Source: Piromyces finnis (lineage: Eukaryota; Neocallimastigomycota; Neocallimastigomycetes; Neocallimastigales; Neocallimastigaceae). Taken from it: a stretch of DNA of 64,000 bases. A program made the translations under genes and the position numbers. The stretch is taken from NCBI GenBank assembly GCA_002104945.1, contig MCFH01000018.1, forward strand, positions 434,001-498,000, given 5' to 3'. Within the stretch, counting starts at the first letter, position 1. Each line of letters begins with the position of its first letter. The notes under the pieces were generated by a model. The model saw only the letters and a list, made by a program, of their open reading frames with translations. It was not told the origin of the DNA and did not search any database. Below, piece by piece: positions 49,783 through 63,272 of the stretch.

Positions 49783-52700
49783 ACCTGTTGATTTGATGGA
49801 TGATCCATTAAATAAAATTTTCACATGTACATTTCAGTATATTAATGTATATAATATCTAAAAAAGGAAATATTTAATATATTAACGTAATAAAATTAAA
49901 CCTTTTTAAAGAAAATAAAGGATTAGAAGAGTGCTTAAATTTTTAAATGGGTTAGCATTAAACAAATTTAACGAAAGTTAAAAAAAAAGAGTATTAAATA
50001 TTATTATTTAAAAAAAAAAAAAAAGGTTTAAATTTAATATTCAATTGAATAATAATATTATATGTGTTATTATTCAATTGAATATTAAATCTAAACTTTT
50101 TTTTATTATAAATATCCTATTTTATTTAAAACATCTTAAAATATAAATTACTATAATAATAAAATATTTAAATATTTATTTGTTGAATAAAGTATTTTTT
50201 TATTTACTTTTTTTTTTAACTATAAAATAAATAGCTTTTTTTTCACTAATTACTCTTTTCATCATATTTTTTTTAATAAATTTTACAGTTTATTAATAAA
50301 ATCAAAATTTCTTTTTAATATCAATCTTTCAGTTTAAAAATTAAAAGATGTATTTTAAACTTTTAATAGAATAATTGCTTTTTTTATTTCATTATTTTAA
50401 TTTGATAATACTATATATGATCTTTATCAATTTGTAATTATTATTACTAATTTTTTTTTTAAAAACATACTTACTATGATAATGCTTTTATTATTTATTC
50501 ATTTTTTTTTCAATATTTTCCAAATATATAAAATATCTATAAAATCAAATTTAGTAAATTTAAATAAACTATAAAAAAGCGCTATTTAATAGTACTAAAG
50601 ATTTAAAATTCACTTTATTTAAACTAATTTATCAAATCGTTTATTTATCAATTATAAAAAAAAATGTTTATTTCATTTTCTTTTTTTCTTTTTTTTTCTT
50701 AAATAAATAAATTCTTTAATAACAACAAAGTATTTTCATATTTACTATTCAATTTCAATGTAATCCTTTTTTTTTTTCTTTTTATTACTCATTCTTTTTC
50801 TTTTTTCTTTTTTCTTTTTTTAATTAGTAATTTATTAGCAATAAAAAATAAGAAAATGTGGCTTTCTTTACCTAAAAATTTACAGAATTTTTTTATTTTT
50901 TTTTGAACTTTTAGACATTTTCTTTTTTTGGTAAATATTAAATTATATTAAAAATTTTTAATTTTTTTTTAATTTTAAATACTAATAAAATTTAAATTAA
51001 AAAAAAAATGCTTTGATTTTGATGCTTAAAAAAAGAATTAATTAGAATTATTTAAAAAGAAAAGTAAGCATAAAACTGCATAAATGCATTGTTAAAATTA
51101 TCATTATCACAATGTGAAAGAATAATATGCATGAATAATAAGAATAACAAATAGAGAGAACAAAAACGGTTTTTTTTTTATCAAATTCTAATGATAAATT
51201 ATTTAATTTTCTTTTCTTTTCAATTCATTCTAGATGAAATACACCTTAACTTTTTTTTTTTTTAAGCATTTTAATTTATCTTGCAAATAAAAAACAAATA
51301 AAAAATTATCCTTTTCTACTGCTTATTTTAATGAATGAAAAAAAAAACAATTCTTTTCCTTTTTTCAAGTAAACCTTTTTTTTTTTTGCCTTTTTTTTTT
51401 CCTATAAACCATTTTTAGGTCTTTTGACCTTCATTAGTTTTTTTGATTTAATTAATTAATTAATAATTATTTTTTATCTATTTTTTGATTTAATTTTTAT
51501 ATATTTGTAATATATTATCTAATATATTATATATTAATTCTATACCAAATTAATTTTAATAATAAAAAAATGTTTTAATTTTTAATATGAATTAATTGAA
51601 AACTATATGAATCAATATATTACAATAGTATTGAATATATTAGAAATAATTGAATAATATAATCATGGAATTAAAATCATTAATAAAAATTAGATTTTCT
51701 ATTTATTTTCTATTCAATAGAGTTGTAAACCATATATTACAATATATTATAATAAACTAGAATACATGAACAAAAAATAATTATTATTATTTATTATATA
51801 GGAATTATTTTTTTTACTAATTATTATTTATTATGTAATTAGTATAAAGTAGTAGTAATAATAATTATTTATTATTTATTATTATTTATTATTATTTTAG
51901 GTCGTACTAAAAATATTAATAATTTTAATATAGATAAAAAAAAAGTTTTTGCTTTTTAAATTTTATTATTTATTTTTTTTCTTATCAAATTAATCTTTTC
52001 CCACTATATTCAAAATTATTAATTTTATTATTATAATAACCATTTAAACTATTGATAGCGTTTTCTTTTTGTTAAGCAACAGCAACAACAGCAGCGAAAA
52101 AAACAACGAAAAACAATAATAAGAAATAATATATGATATTAATAATATAATAATAAAATTAATAATTAAAGTAGAATAAGAATCATTACTATTGAAAAAA
52201 GATTAATTATATATTACATCATCCTACAATTATTAATAATATATATATGTTCAGTGCTTTTATATATATGGTTATTTTCAAAATCTTTACTTAATATACT
52301 ACTAAATTCGAAAAATTTATTTTTTAATATAATAAATTCAATTTTTATTAATCTTAATTATTATTTACACATATAAATATAATAGAAAAATAGTGAGAAA
52401 AATTAGCTTTTATTATTAATAGTATGGAACAAAATTAGTAAATTTGATTAAAAGTGTCCATTATTGAATCCATCGAATCATAAATATAAATATAGTATAA
52501 TTTGTAGAATTAAAATAATAATTAAAGTAATAAAACATCTATTAAATATCACAATGTAAGATTGTTTATATCTATAATTATTTATGTCCATATTTTATAT
52601 TATTATTTTTTTTTCAAAAAATTTAATAATTTTTATAATATTTATGTTATATACTTGATTATATTGATAATTAATAAATTAAAGCAATATAAAACGTTAA

Positions 52701-52888
52701 AAGATAAAACTATTCTTAAAAACAATATAATTTTATTACATGTTGTATATATAAAATAAAAAAAAGTAGGTATTTTTTTTTTATTATATAAATGCGATTA
52801 ATTATTTATGTATACTATATATACTTTTATATGGTTTTGATTTATTGCTTATACCTTTTATTATTATTATTATTTTAAACTAAAAGAA
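49783..52888. other. 3.1-kb intergenic region
   Basis: AT-rich region between the tRNA and the coiled-coil gene. Apart from the long inverted repeat at 50021-50100, it holds T tracts, A tracts and TA-rich stretches. A 65-codon open frame at 52562-52759 is low complexity and unsupported. Confidence 0.5.
50021..50100. repeat. Long near-perfect inverted repeat (hairpin)
   Basis: A 23-bp perfect arm at 50033-50055, centred on TATTCAATTGAATAA, is mirrored at 50067-50089 with an 11-bp loop. The pairing extends outward to about 33 bp with few mismatches and is flanked by A runs on the left and T runs on the right. Each arm itself contains the palindrome TTCAATTGAA. It may be a MITE-like element or a transcribed hairpin. 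Confidence 0.8.
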
Positions 52889-55800
52889 ATGGCAAAGAGT
52901 AACAAGAGTCAAAATGCAACGGGTGCACCATCAAATTATCAAAAGAAAATTGAAGAATTAAAGTTACAATCAAAAGAAAAAGAATTATTTATAAAAAGTT
53001 TAGAAGATGAACTTTTTGAATCTAAAGAAATAATTAATAGTCAAAAAAAGAAAATTGATGAAATTGAAGAAAAATCAAAAAATTACTTTTCTAATGGTAA
53101 CCAAAACATTGACTTTAAAGATCAGTATAACGAAGTAAAGAAAGAAAATGATGAAATGAAAGCAAAGTTAAAAAAATTACAATCTGAAAGAGATATTATG
53201 AAAAGAACAAATGATAAAATTATGAAACAATTAAAGTCTGATCTTAAGGGGGATAAGAATAAAATCCTTGATAAAATTTCAAAAGAAAACCAAGAACTTC
53301 AACTTCAACTTAGTCAATTTGAATCTCAATGCGTTGAAAAAGATACCATGATTAAAAATTTAAATAAAAAAATTAGTCAATATGAAAATGATACAAATTC
53401 AAATAAAAAGGGTAACTCAGGATTATCCAAAAAAGAAAAAGAAGAATATGAAAATAAGATAAGAGTATTGGAAGTTGAATTAGGAAAAGCTGAAGGACAA
53501 CTTGGTTCGTTAGAAGGAACTATTATGATGCATGAAGAAGAAAATATCATGTTAAAGGAAGAAAATGCTTCCATCAAAAAACAAAATGATATTTTAAAAG
53601 CGTCTAAAGAATTAAAAGGAAATATGGGTGCTTTGAAAAAACGTGTTGCAAAGTTGGAACAACAATTAGAACAAGCCAATAAAACAAATCAAGAAGCACA
53701 AAATACCATAAAAATGTTAAAGAAAAAATCATCAGAATCAAATATAAAGGAAAAAACTTCCACCCCAGATAATGAAGAAATTTTAAAATTGAAGGAGAAA
53801 ATTGCTTTATTAGAACTTGATTTGGAAGTTGCAAGCCTTGGTACTAAGGAAAAGAGTGCCTCTATCGAAAAACAAGAAAAAATGTCAAAGGATTATCAAA
53901 AGAAAATAAATGAACTTCAGAAAAAGGTTAACGAAGGAAAATTATTAGAGGATAAATTAATGGAGACTAGCGATAAACTTTTAAAGGCTGAAAATGAATT
54001 GAAAATATTAAAGAGCTCTTCCATCGAAACCAACGAAAGTGCTAAAAAGTACAAAACAGAACAAGAAAATTCCAATAAGGAAATTAAAAAATACAAGGAT
54101 TTAACCAAGAATTTGAACGAAGAATTGGATAAGATAAAGAAAGAATCAACTCATCTCAAGCAACAAATAGCTGAATTAGAAAAAGAAAAATCAGCCTTCA
54201 CTACCAAAATGAAGGATATGAACAATTTAGAGACCGAAAAATCAAATCAAACTAAGGAAATTGAAAAATTAAAGGAAAGAATAAAGCAAAGTAATAAGGA
54301 ATTGGATAAAAAGAAGTCAAAGATAAAGCAATTAGCAAAGGATGTTGAAGATGCCAAGGCTAAAGAAACTCAATTAACCAATGACCTTGATGCACTTAAG
54401 AAGAAAATTGAAGATCATCAAAATGAATCCGAAAATAACAATAAAAAAATGGATGACCTTTCAAAAGAAATAGAGGATGCTAGAGCTCAAATTAGTCAAT
54501 ACGAAAAGGAGCTTAAAGAGGCTCATTTAACAATAAAGTCTTTAGAAAATGAGTTAAAGGAAACCAAAGAAAAGTGGACAGAGTCCATTCAATCAAGAGA
54601 GGCTACCTTAGCAGCAACACATTCTGGTGATCTTGAAAAACTTAGAGAGGAAAATAAAAAGTTGTACGATGATTTGGTAAAGGAACAAGAAACATTAAAG
54701 GAATGCCAAAAAAGAGAACAGGAATTAATTAATGAAACCAAACTTTTCGAAGAAAAATTAATGAAGATTAGTATTGAATTGAACGAAAATTCAATATTAT
54801 CCACAGATTTAGCAGGTCAAGTGGAAAAACTTCAAAAAGAGAATGAACTTTCAAAAAAGAAAATACTTGAGGATGAAAATAGGTTAGTTACTATTCAACA
54901 ACAATTAGATGATGCTGTACGTGAACGTGATGAGAAATTAATTCAATATAGTCAATTGGAAAAACAATTAGAAGAAAATAAGCAATTATTAGATCAGGTT
55001 AAGAAGAGTAATTCTAGTCAAGATCAAAAGGGTGAAGAATTGGTTGAAGAAGTCAGAGATTTAAAGGAAAAAACCAAGGATTACAATAAAAAGGTAGAAG
55101 AACTTGAAAAATTAACCAAGGATTATAATGAAAAGGTGGAAGAACTTGAAAAATTAAGAATATCTCTTAAGGATTATAATACCACCATAGAAGAATTAAG
55201 AACCTTGAAAAAAACTGTATGGGACTATAATGTCAAGACAGAAGAACTTGATAAATTAAAGGTTACCCTTAAAGATTATAATGCCAAGGTTGAAGAATTA
55301 AAGGAATTGAGGGCAACGGTTAAAGACTATGATGCCAAGGTTAAAGAATTAAAGGAATTGAGAGCAACGGTTAAAGACTATGATGCCAAGGTTGAAGAAT
55401 TAGCTAAATTAAAGGAAATGACCAAGGACTACAACGAAAAGATGGAAGCTTTAGACAAATCTTCTTCTTCTGATCAAGAAGAATTAGAAAACCTGAGAGC
55501 TATGAAAGAAAAGTTAGAAAATCAAGTAAAGGAATTTAATGACACCAGTGTCGCTCTAGAAGAGCGTGAAAAGTACATTAAGGAATTAGAAGCAACCATT
55601 AAAAAACTAGAAAATTCAGTAGAGGAAAGATCTAGAGAAATAGAAGAAAATAGTAGCAAAGATAAAGAAATGGAAGAACTTAGAGGAAAGTGTGCTGAAC
55701 TTGAAATCACCACTTTAGAAGATCAATTAAAGATTAAAGAATTAGAAGATAGTCTTCATTTCCAACAAAGTGAATTTGAATCCTTAGAATCTTCCTGGGA

Positions 55801-58800
55801 TGACTTAAAATGCTATGTTAGTGAACTTGAAAAAGAAATTGAAACTTCTCATGCTTCATTGAACGATAAAAAAGAACAATTAGTTGCTTTAGAAAATCAA
55901 GTAGAAATGATGAAAAAGGAACTTGAAAATAATCATTTAGTAAAGGAATCCGTTCAATCACGAGAAATAGATAACCATGATACTATCACCATTACTATGG
56001 CACCAGGAGATATGGATAAGTTACAACCATTTATTCAAAATGTCAAGACCAAGGATAGTTCTATGGATGAAAAGGAGCTTTCTCAGTTAATTCTTTTAGC
56101 CCTTACAAACCAAGAAAATGAAATTCGTCATCTTAAATTGAAATTAGACCAAGAAATTCTTAAATTCAATTCACAAAATAAGCGCAATTCCATTTCTGAA
56201 AGTGACAAGATAAAGAAACTTACACGTGATTCAGAATGTTTAAGAGAACAAAATCTCCAATTAGCAAAGGAGTTAGCCGAAACCAAATCTCAGTATAAGG
56301 CACGTGAAATTGAAGTTGAAAAGGTAACCGATTCATTGTTCAACCAAATTTCAACACTTGAAAATGAATTTGTCAATTTAGAAGAGGATAAGAATTCTAT
56401 TTTGTATGATTTCAAGCAATATAAATACACCGTTCATCAAGAAATGAAACAATTGGTTGAAAAGCATTCTACAGAAGAAGAAAAGAAACAAATAAGGCAA
56501 ATGGAATTAGAAGGTCTTGAAAGAGAACGTGCTCGTTTAGCCAAAGAAGCTAAAGAGGTAGATCAAAAGGATAATGAAATTGTTGGTGATACCTATAAGG
56601 TCTTTATCGACAAATTGGATGAATCCTTAACAAAGAAGAATAAAGAAATTATGGATATGAACATCACCCTAGGTGAGAATAAGAAAGAAATAGATAAATT
56701 TAAAACTAAATTAATGGAATTAGAAAAGGTTCATCATCAACTTCTTCAGCAAGAAGACCATCCTATTACTGATGAAGCAAAGGACTCCACAACTGCTGAT
56801 GATGCCATGATAAAGGAAAAAATGACTCAAATTCAAGAATTAGAAACTTCACTCAATGATGCTTTGGGTAAATTAAAGATTTATGAGGTTAGTCAGGTTT
56901 CCTTAGAGGAACAAAATCTTCAATTGAGCCAGGAATTGCAAAAAGTTAGAGAAGAAGCTAAACAATTAGCTGAAGAAGCCGAAAATGCTAAGCGTAGTAG
57001 TAATGAAGCTGTCAAGGTGATCACTAAAGAAATTATTGCTACTGACCCAGCAACATCTGAAGAAATTTATTCCTATCGTAAAAAGCTTACCGCAGCCAAT
57101 GAAGAAGTTCAAGAGCTTCTTACTACCATTAATGAACAAAAAGAAGTTATTGAAAAGATGACAAGGGAATTAAATGATCTTCGAACCGAACTTGAAAAGA
57201 CCTCCTCCGAAAATTTGAATAATCAAGAAATATTAAAGAATCAAATTATTAGTCTTAATCAAAAGTTAACTGATGCCAAGTTAGAGAACCAAAATCAAAA
57301 GAGAACGATTTCCGAATTAGAACAAGCAGCTGCTAGAATTTCAGCTAATAATATTAATGCTGCAGCAGAAGAACAATTCCCAACAATGGAAGGTCAAAAT
57401 GTTCAACAACTTAAGAATAAGATTGAATTCCTTCAAAATAGAATGGAAGCTCTTCAAAATGAAAGAAAATCGGAAGAAGAAGCCTCCAAGAATAACCTTG
57501 AAACTGCTAAAGCAAGAATTGCTGCAATGGAAAGTTTAATGATTGCCTACAGAAATAAGATTGATGAAAGTAATAAGAAGGCTTTAGCCGCCGAAGCTCA
57601 AATTCAAGAACAAAATCAAGAAATTGATCGTTTATACAATGAAATTGATCTTGCCAATAGTCAATTACAAGAAATTGAAAGACAAGTTGGAAGAGGTATG
57701 CCATCTCATGCTGTAATGCAAAGAATTAGTGGCTATTCTAATGAAGAACAACCACGTTTAATTGATTATTCCAATGAAACCCATGATCCAACTCAACAAT
57801 ACAATCCATCTAATGAAAAAACCTTGATAGGTCACACCAATAGAGAATATTCAAAGTTCTTCAACTCTGAGAATAAGACCGCACCACCAACAAAGAATAG
57901 TATTGATATTATGGATGATAGTGCAAATATTATGATTATGAAAAATAATCAATTAGAAACCGATTCATTAATTCGTGATTGTATGAATATTTTCAGTAGT
58001 TTAGATGATATGAGTTTAAACTTTACTCCTGATTTCATGATAGAAAAAGATGGTGATTTAGAAAATAGTATTCTTAATGGAAGTATTATTATTGATCATC
58101 CAAGTTATGATGGTAAATACGGTGTTATTTCATCCTCAAAGGATCAAATTAAATTAAATGAAGATCAAACCATGACTTCTGTTGAAGCTAAAGAGGATGA
58201 CCAAGGTAACTTTTTTTAAACTATTTTTGAAATTTAAAAAAGAGGAAAAAAAATTTTTTTTTTTTATCAATTTATTAGTATTCTTTTAAAAAAGTAGAGA
58301 AAAAAAAAAAAGGATAAATATATGAAGAGTATAAAAATATGTATATTCCATCGTTTTTTATTAACTTTTTTTTTTTAATATTTGTTCTATTTCCTCTATG
58401 TAGCAGCTACAAGTAACATTCTTAATCCTAGTATTGAAAATGGAGAGAAGCAGGAAGAAGCAACCAGTGAAACTTTAGGAGATAAGAAGGAAGAAATTCA
58501 AGAAGAAAATAGTCAGTCCAATCAATCAACTACTACAAAAAAGACATTGAATGAAAAGGAGGATGAACCTATTACAGAATCCGTTCTACCTTCTTCTGAT
58601 TCTGAAATAGTAGAAGTAGATGAAATTATTCCTATCAATGAAAATAGAAAATCCACCTTACAACCCATTAATGAAAATGAATTATTATTAACTGAAACCA
58701 CCACTATTAAGCAAAGTGATGCTACCAATGCTTCTATTGATCCAAATGGTGAAAGTGTTCATAAACTTCGCAAGAATAGATCCATTATTAGTGTTTTGAA

Positions 58801-58948
58801 GAGAAAAGGAAAAAGATCCCATAAAAAGACAGGTTCCATTGCATCAGAAAATTCATCTATTTTAACGGTTTCCACTATATCTCAAAGTGGCACCATCACT
58901 GGTAAAAAGAAAAAGGCTTCTTCCTTTAGAAGAATGCTTAGATTTTAG
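52889..58948 (+). CDS. Giant coiled-coil protein (2 exons, 1,953 aa)
   Basis: Exon 52889-58205 joins to 58404-58948 (phase 1) with GT/AG borders. Except for a short N-terminus and the C-terminal ~330 residues, it is Glu/Lys/Leu-rich heptad coiled coil with almost no proline until about residue 1370. Residues ~727-860 are a tandem array with a KDYN-x-KVEELKEL core, mostly 17 residues per unit. The C-terminus has PTQQYNPS-type linkers, an acidic Ser-rich region and a strongly basic end (VLKRKGKRSHKK ... SSFRRMLRF), which may bind membrane lipids or microtubules. There is no motor, GRIP or calponin domain. It may be a golgin-, tether- or basal-body-type scaffold, but the function is not known. 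Confidence 0.85.
55065..55450 (+). repeat. Coding tandem repeat, mostly 51-bp units
   Basis: About eight units encode KDYNxKVEELxxLxxTV-type 17-residue repeats (the first unit is shorter, 14 residues). The units around 55290-55340 and 55341-55391 are nearly identical at the DNA level, indicating recent slippage or unequal exchange. Confidence 0.85.
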
Positions 58949-61900
58949 AATCCTTCCCTCCTTAAAATTCTTACCAAAGCTGATGTAAAATAGGTAGGAA
59001 GGATCGAAACTTTTTGTTAAAAAAACAAAACTATTATTGAAAAGAAGAAAAAGATAACCATGATATAAAATTTGAAAATATTTGAAAATGAACAAAATAC
59101 ACACGCCTACACGCACACACAAAAAGAAATGCAAAATAAAAAACAGAAACAAAAGCAAAAAAAAAAAAAAAAAAAAGAAAAACGAAAAAAAGAAAAAGAT
59201 AGAACAAAAGCAAAAGCAAAACAAAAGCAAAAGCAAAAAAAAAAAAAATTAAAACTTAATGCTTTACATTTCATTCATGGAATTAATTGTTTATCATTAA
59301 TGCTTTACATTTCATTCATGGAATTAATTGTTTATCATTAATACTTTACATTTCATTCATGTAATTAATTGTTTATCATTAATACTTTACATTTCATTCA
59401 TGGAATTAATTGTTTATCATTAATACTTTACATTTCATTCATGGAATTAATTGTTTATCATTTTATTGATTATCAGTCTCTAAAGGTTTCACCTAGGATA
59501 CCATAGATACCATAGGACAATAGGGAAACCACATGATTATTTTTTTAATTTAAGAAAGAAAATGAAAACATTTAAAAAGCATGATTCTCTTTAGAATGTA
59601 AAAAATGGAATCCAGTAAACTATCTAAAAAAAAAAGAGTTTATCCAAAAGGTCAAAAAAATCAATAATAAAAAAGTCCATTTCATGTAGCGATTGTTAGA
59701 TATTTACTCCAACCATAGATGAATACCATTTTTTTTATTTTTTTTTTAAAAAAATCCAATAAAATCAAACTTAACCCAATCAATTTATCCAAAAAGTCAA
59801 AAAAAAAAAAAAAAAAAAAACAAAAAACAAACACAAAAAAGCGTTCACACACACACACACACACGAAACAGTCAACAAACAACAACAACAAAAAATTAGA
59901 AAAATCCAAGAAAAAGAAGTATATAGATTTTACTTTATATTTTTTTTTTTGAAAGTCATGCATATATTTATGTACATTTAAAAAAAAAATAATTTTTAAA
60001 TTATTTTTTTTGTATTCCTCCTTCCTTCATCTTATTTTTTTGTATTTCAATGTTTGTTTATATTAATTTAATTCACTCCTACGCATCTGTATATCTACGC
60101 AAGCCTAAGCGCAAAATCATTTTTTTTCTTTTTTTTATCCAATTACTCTAAAGCACAAAAACAAAACCAAAAAAAGAAAATCAATAATGATTACATTCTT
60201 TCTCGTTTAGGCCATCAAACACACAAACACAAAAAAAACCCAAACCAAATCATCACAAAAACTTAAGACTATTTAATTATTTTAAAAATACATGCGATCT
60301 ATTATATAATCTATATCTATTTATCTATTTATTATTATTAAAATTTTTTAGTTTTTTTTTTTTTTTTAAAAAAAATAATCTATCAATAACCTTTTTTAAT
60401 TTTAATATGAAACGCTTTTTTTTTTTTTTACATCGTTAATATATTATGATATATTAATTTTTTTTAACCAATTTTTTTAGTAAACAAATTACATTCATTT
60501 TTTTTTCTTAACCTCTTCTCTATAACTGCAAAAAAAAAAAAAAAAAAAAATAAATATAGTTAACACTTGATAATAATAATAAAAAAAGCAATAGTTTATC
60601 TATACTTTTTTATATATTTTATGTAGTCTATTATTATAGAGTTTTTGTTTATTTTTTTTTGTTATTGTTAAAATATCACCTTTTACCCAAATGTATTTTT
60701 TTCTTTTAAACCTTATACAATATATATTATATATATATAAAATAGAAGAAAAAAAAAAAAAAAAAACAAACAAACAAAAAAAAAAAAACAATAGATAAAT
60801 GAATTTTTATTTTTATTTTTTTTAATACCTTTTTCTCTAAGAATATAATATTATAAAGCCTTATTTTAAAAGTTTTTTTTTTTTTTTTTAGGATTTATCA
60901 TTTTCTATATGAGTGTGTGTGTATAATGTGTGTGTATATAAGTAGTTAAAGAAAATGATATCCTCTGTATATTTTTAGTAAAATAAAAAATATATATATA
61001 ACAACAACAACAACAACAAAAAAAAAACACCTCATTTATAGCATTGAATTAAAAAAAAATTACAATCATAAAATTTTTTTTCAAAAGTTGAATAGTAGTA
61101 AGATAAACTAAAACCAAACCAAACCAAAAAAAAAAAAAAAAAAAACATATCAATCCTAGTAAATAAATAATTTTTATAAAAATAAATAAATAAATATAAA
61201 AATAAAAAATTATTTTTAAATTTTATTTATCCTATTTTGATTTTAATGAAATGATAACTTTTTTCACAAAAAAAAAATAGAAAATGAAAAAAAAGCATGA
61301 AATCAAATTTCCATTTTTTTTTTTTTGTTTTCATAATAATAAAATGTATCCTTTTTCAATGGTGGTGTACTGTTATTGTTGTTGTTGAGTCAGCCATAGC
61401 AGAATGTGCCTTTTTTTTCCATTTTCAGCCCAAATTTTATAACAATATTAAATTAATTTTTTTTAATATTTCTTTTTTTGTAAATAGAAAAAGGAAAATT
61501 AATTATTTCAATAATAATAGATAATACTACTTTTTAATTATGGTTATTATTCATCATTATTACTATTATTATTATCATTAATATTTATTAATTATTCTTT
61601 ATAATAAGGCTAATTATATTCTAATTATTATTATTATTATGTTTATTATTATTTAGTATTATCATTCATTCTTTTATTAATAATGTTTATTATTATTATT
61701 CATTCTCATAATAATTGTTTTTATTCTTTTTTTTTTAATTTAAAAATTTAATTAAAATTTATATTAATAAAATTAATGACTCTTAATTTAAAATTTAATA
61801 TATAAAACTGATTGAATCATATATTATTTATATATTAATAATTTAATTTATTATTTTTCTGTTCATTTATTTGTTAATTTTTTTCTTTTGTATCACCTTA

Positions 61901-62310
61901 AATCATTATTCATCATTTTTGTTTATATATAATTAAATAAATGAATAATTAATTAATTAAATAAATAATAGGAAATGAACTCCCTTTAAAAGTAAATGAA
62001 TAAAATTAAATATTAAATAAATAATCAAGGATAATTAACTTTATTAATATAAATTTTATATTAAATTTTAATTTTAATTAATTTTTGTTTAAAAAAATTT
62101 TTTTTTTTTGGAAAAAAAAAGCAAGAGCGAATGAATGTTCAAGGATAAAATAAACCAGGAAACTTAAAACGGCAATCCCCAAAAAAAAAAATATAAAGCT
62201 AAAAAAAAACAAAAATTTTTTTAAACTTAAACTAAAAAAAAAAAAGAAATTAAAGAAGAAATAAAAAAAAAAAGAAAACCACAAAAATTAGTGATAAAAC
62301 TTTAAAAAAA

Positions 62311-62341
<31 letters not shown>

Positions 62342-62503
62342 TTTAAATATTTATTATTGAAAATAAACTAATTTTATTTTATTTTATTTATTTATTTTTA
62401 ATTGAAATTGGCATTGAAATTGGTATTATTTTTTTTATTATTGATGTGTCATTTAAAAAAAAAATAAATTGATTCTCCAACAATAGTAAAAATAAAGGTA
62501 AAA
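58949..62503. other. 3.5-kb intergenic region, homopolymer- and repeat-rich
   Basis: Contains a purine/CA-rich stretch (59090-59250), the 41-bp tandem array (59258-59462), many A or T homopolymers over 15 bp, short AAC, AACC and TTA runs, and a slightly GC-richer patch at about 61360-61435. Open frames here are Lys/Gln or Phe runs read through homopolymers and are not genes. Confidence 0.55.
59258..59462. repeat. 41-bp minisatellite, five copies
   Basis: Five direct copies of a 41-bp unit starting AATGCTTTACATTTCATTCA, with one or two substitutions per copy (GCTTTAC versus ACTTTAC; CATGGAAT versus CATGTAAT). Confidence 0.92.
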
Positions 62504-63272
62504 ATGAAACTTTTTAATCTCTCCGCCCTTGTTGTATTCTTTATTTGTGTTGCTCACACTTTTGCTGCTGGTATTCATTGTGCTGAACATGTAGTTCTTA
62601 AGAAAGGTCAATCTTGCAGTTCACTTACTAAACTTGCCAGAACTAAGGATATTTACTTTATGAATCCTTGTAAATATTTTTAATATATATATTTTTTATT
62701 AACTATTATTATTACTTTAGTATATCTTCAATGCAATGAAATGCTAATTTTTAAAAAATTTCAATTTTATTTTATCATTTTTTTTTCTTTATGGGTTATT
62801 TTTTATTTGAAACAAAACAAAATGAAATGAAAAAAAAAAAGTAATTAATTGTGACAAGGCAATGACCAAGAAAACTACCATTTGTGTTGATCGTGATTCT
62901 TACTATTCTGACGAAGATTTTGATTTTGAATACTACGAAATTAAAAAGGGTGATACTTGTGAAAAACTCGCTATGCAATTCAATACCACTGTTGATGTTT
63001 TAAAGAGATTTAACTATGGTAAGCTTTGTGTTGTAAAAAAAAAAATTTTTAAATAATAAAGAATTTAATAACTTTAACTATTGATTTTTTTTATTAAAAA
63101 AAAAAAACTCATCTCATATAATCATTGACTTTACTATTATAAATATATTTTAGGTGTTCTTGACTGTAACAATATGAAAAAATTAGCTAAATACGGTACC
63201 GAAATTCAATACCGTAGAGATGGTGACTACACTGTTAACTTTGAAAACAGTACTTTAGTTAAAGTCAAGTAA
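62504..63272 (+). CDS. Secreted LysM-domain protein
   Basis: Three exons, 62504-62669, 62842-63018 and 63154-63272, join in frame to 153 aa. A clear signal peptide (residues 1-21, hydrophobic core ALVVFFICVA, cleavage near FAA) is followed by two LysM-like units. The first (HVVLKKGQSCSSLTKLA...MNPLINC) is degenerate. The second (YEIKKGDTCEKLAMQFNTTVDVLKRFN...LDC) has the standard LysM pattern of strand, GDTC, helix, N-x-x-x and closing strand. Paired cysteines suggest disulfides. LysM modules bind GlcNAc polymers (chitin or peptidoglycan), so this may protect the fungal wall or bind bacterial walls in the extracellular space. There are no enzymatic domains. Confidence 0.85.

Noticed and set aside
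59072-59341. 89-codon Lys/Gln-rich open frame
   Set aside because: Reads through A-rich homopolymers into the 41-bp minisatellite; no domain and biased composition.
61386-61392. TGAGTCA as a bZIP (AP-1/GCN4) binding site
   Set aside because: A few such 7-mers are expected by chance in 64 kb of this composition and no gene start is close.
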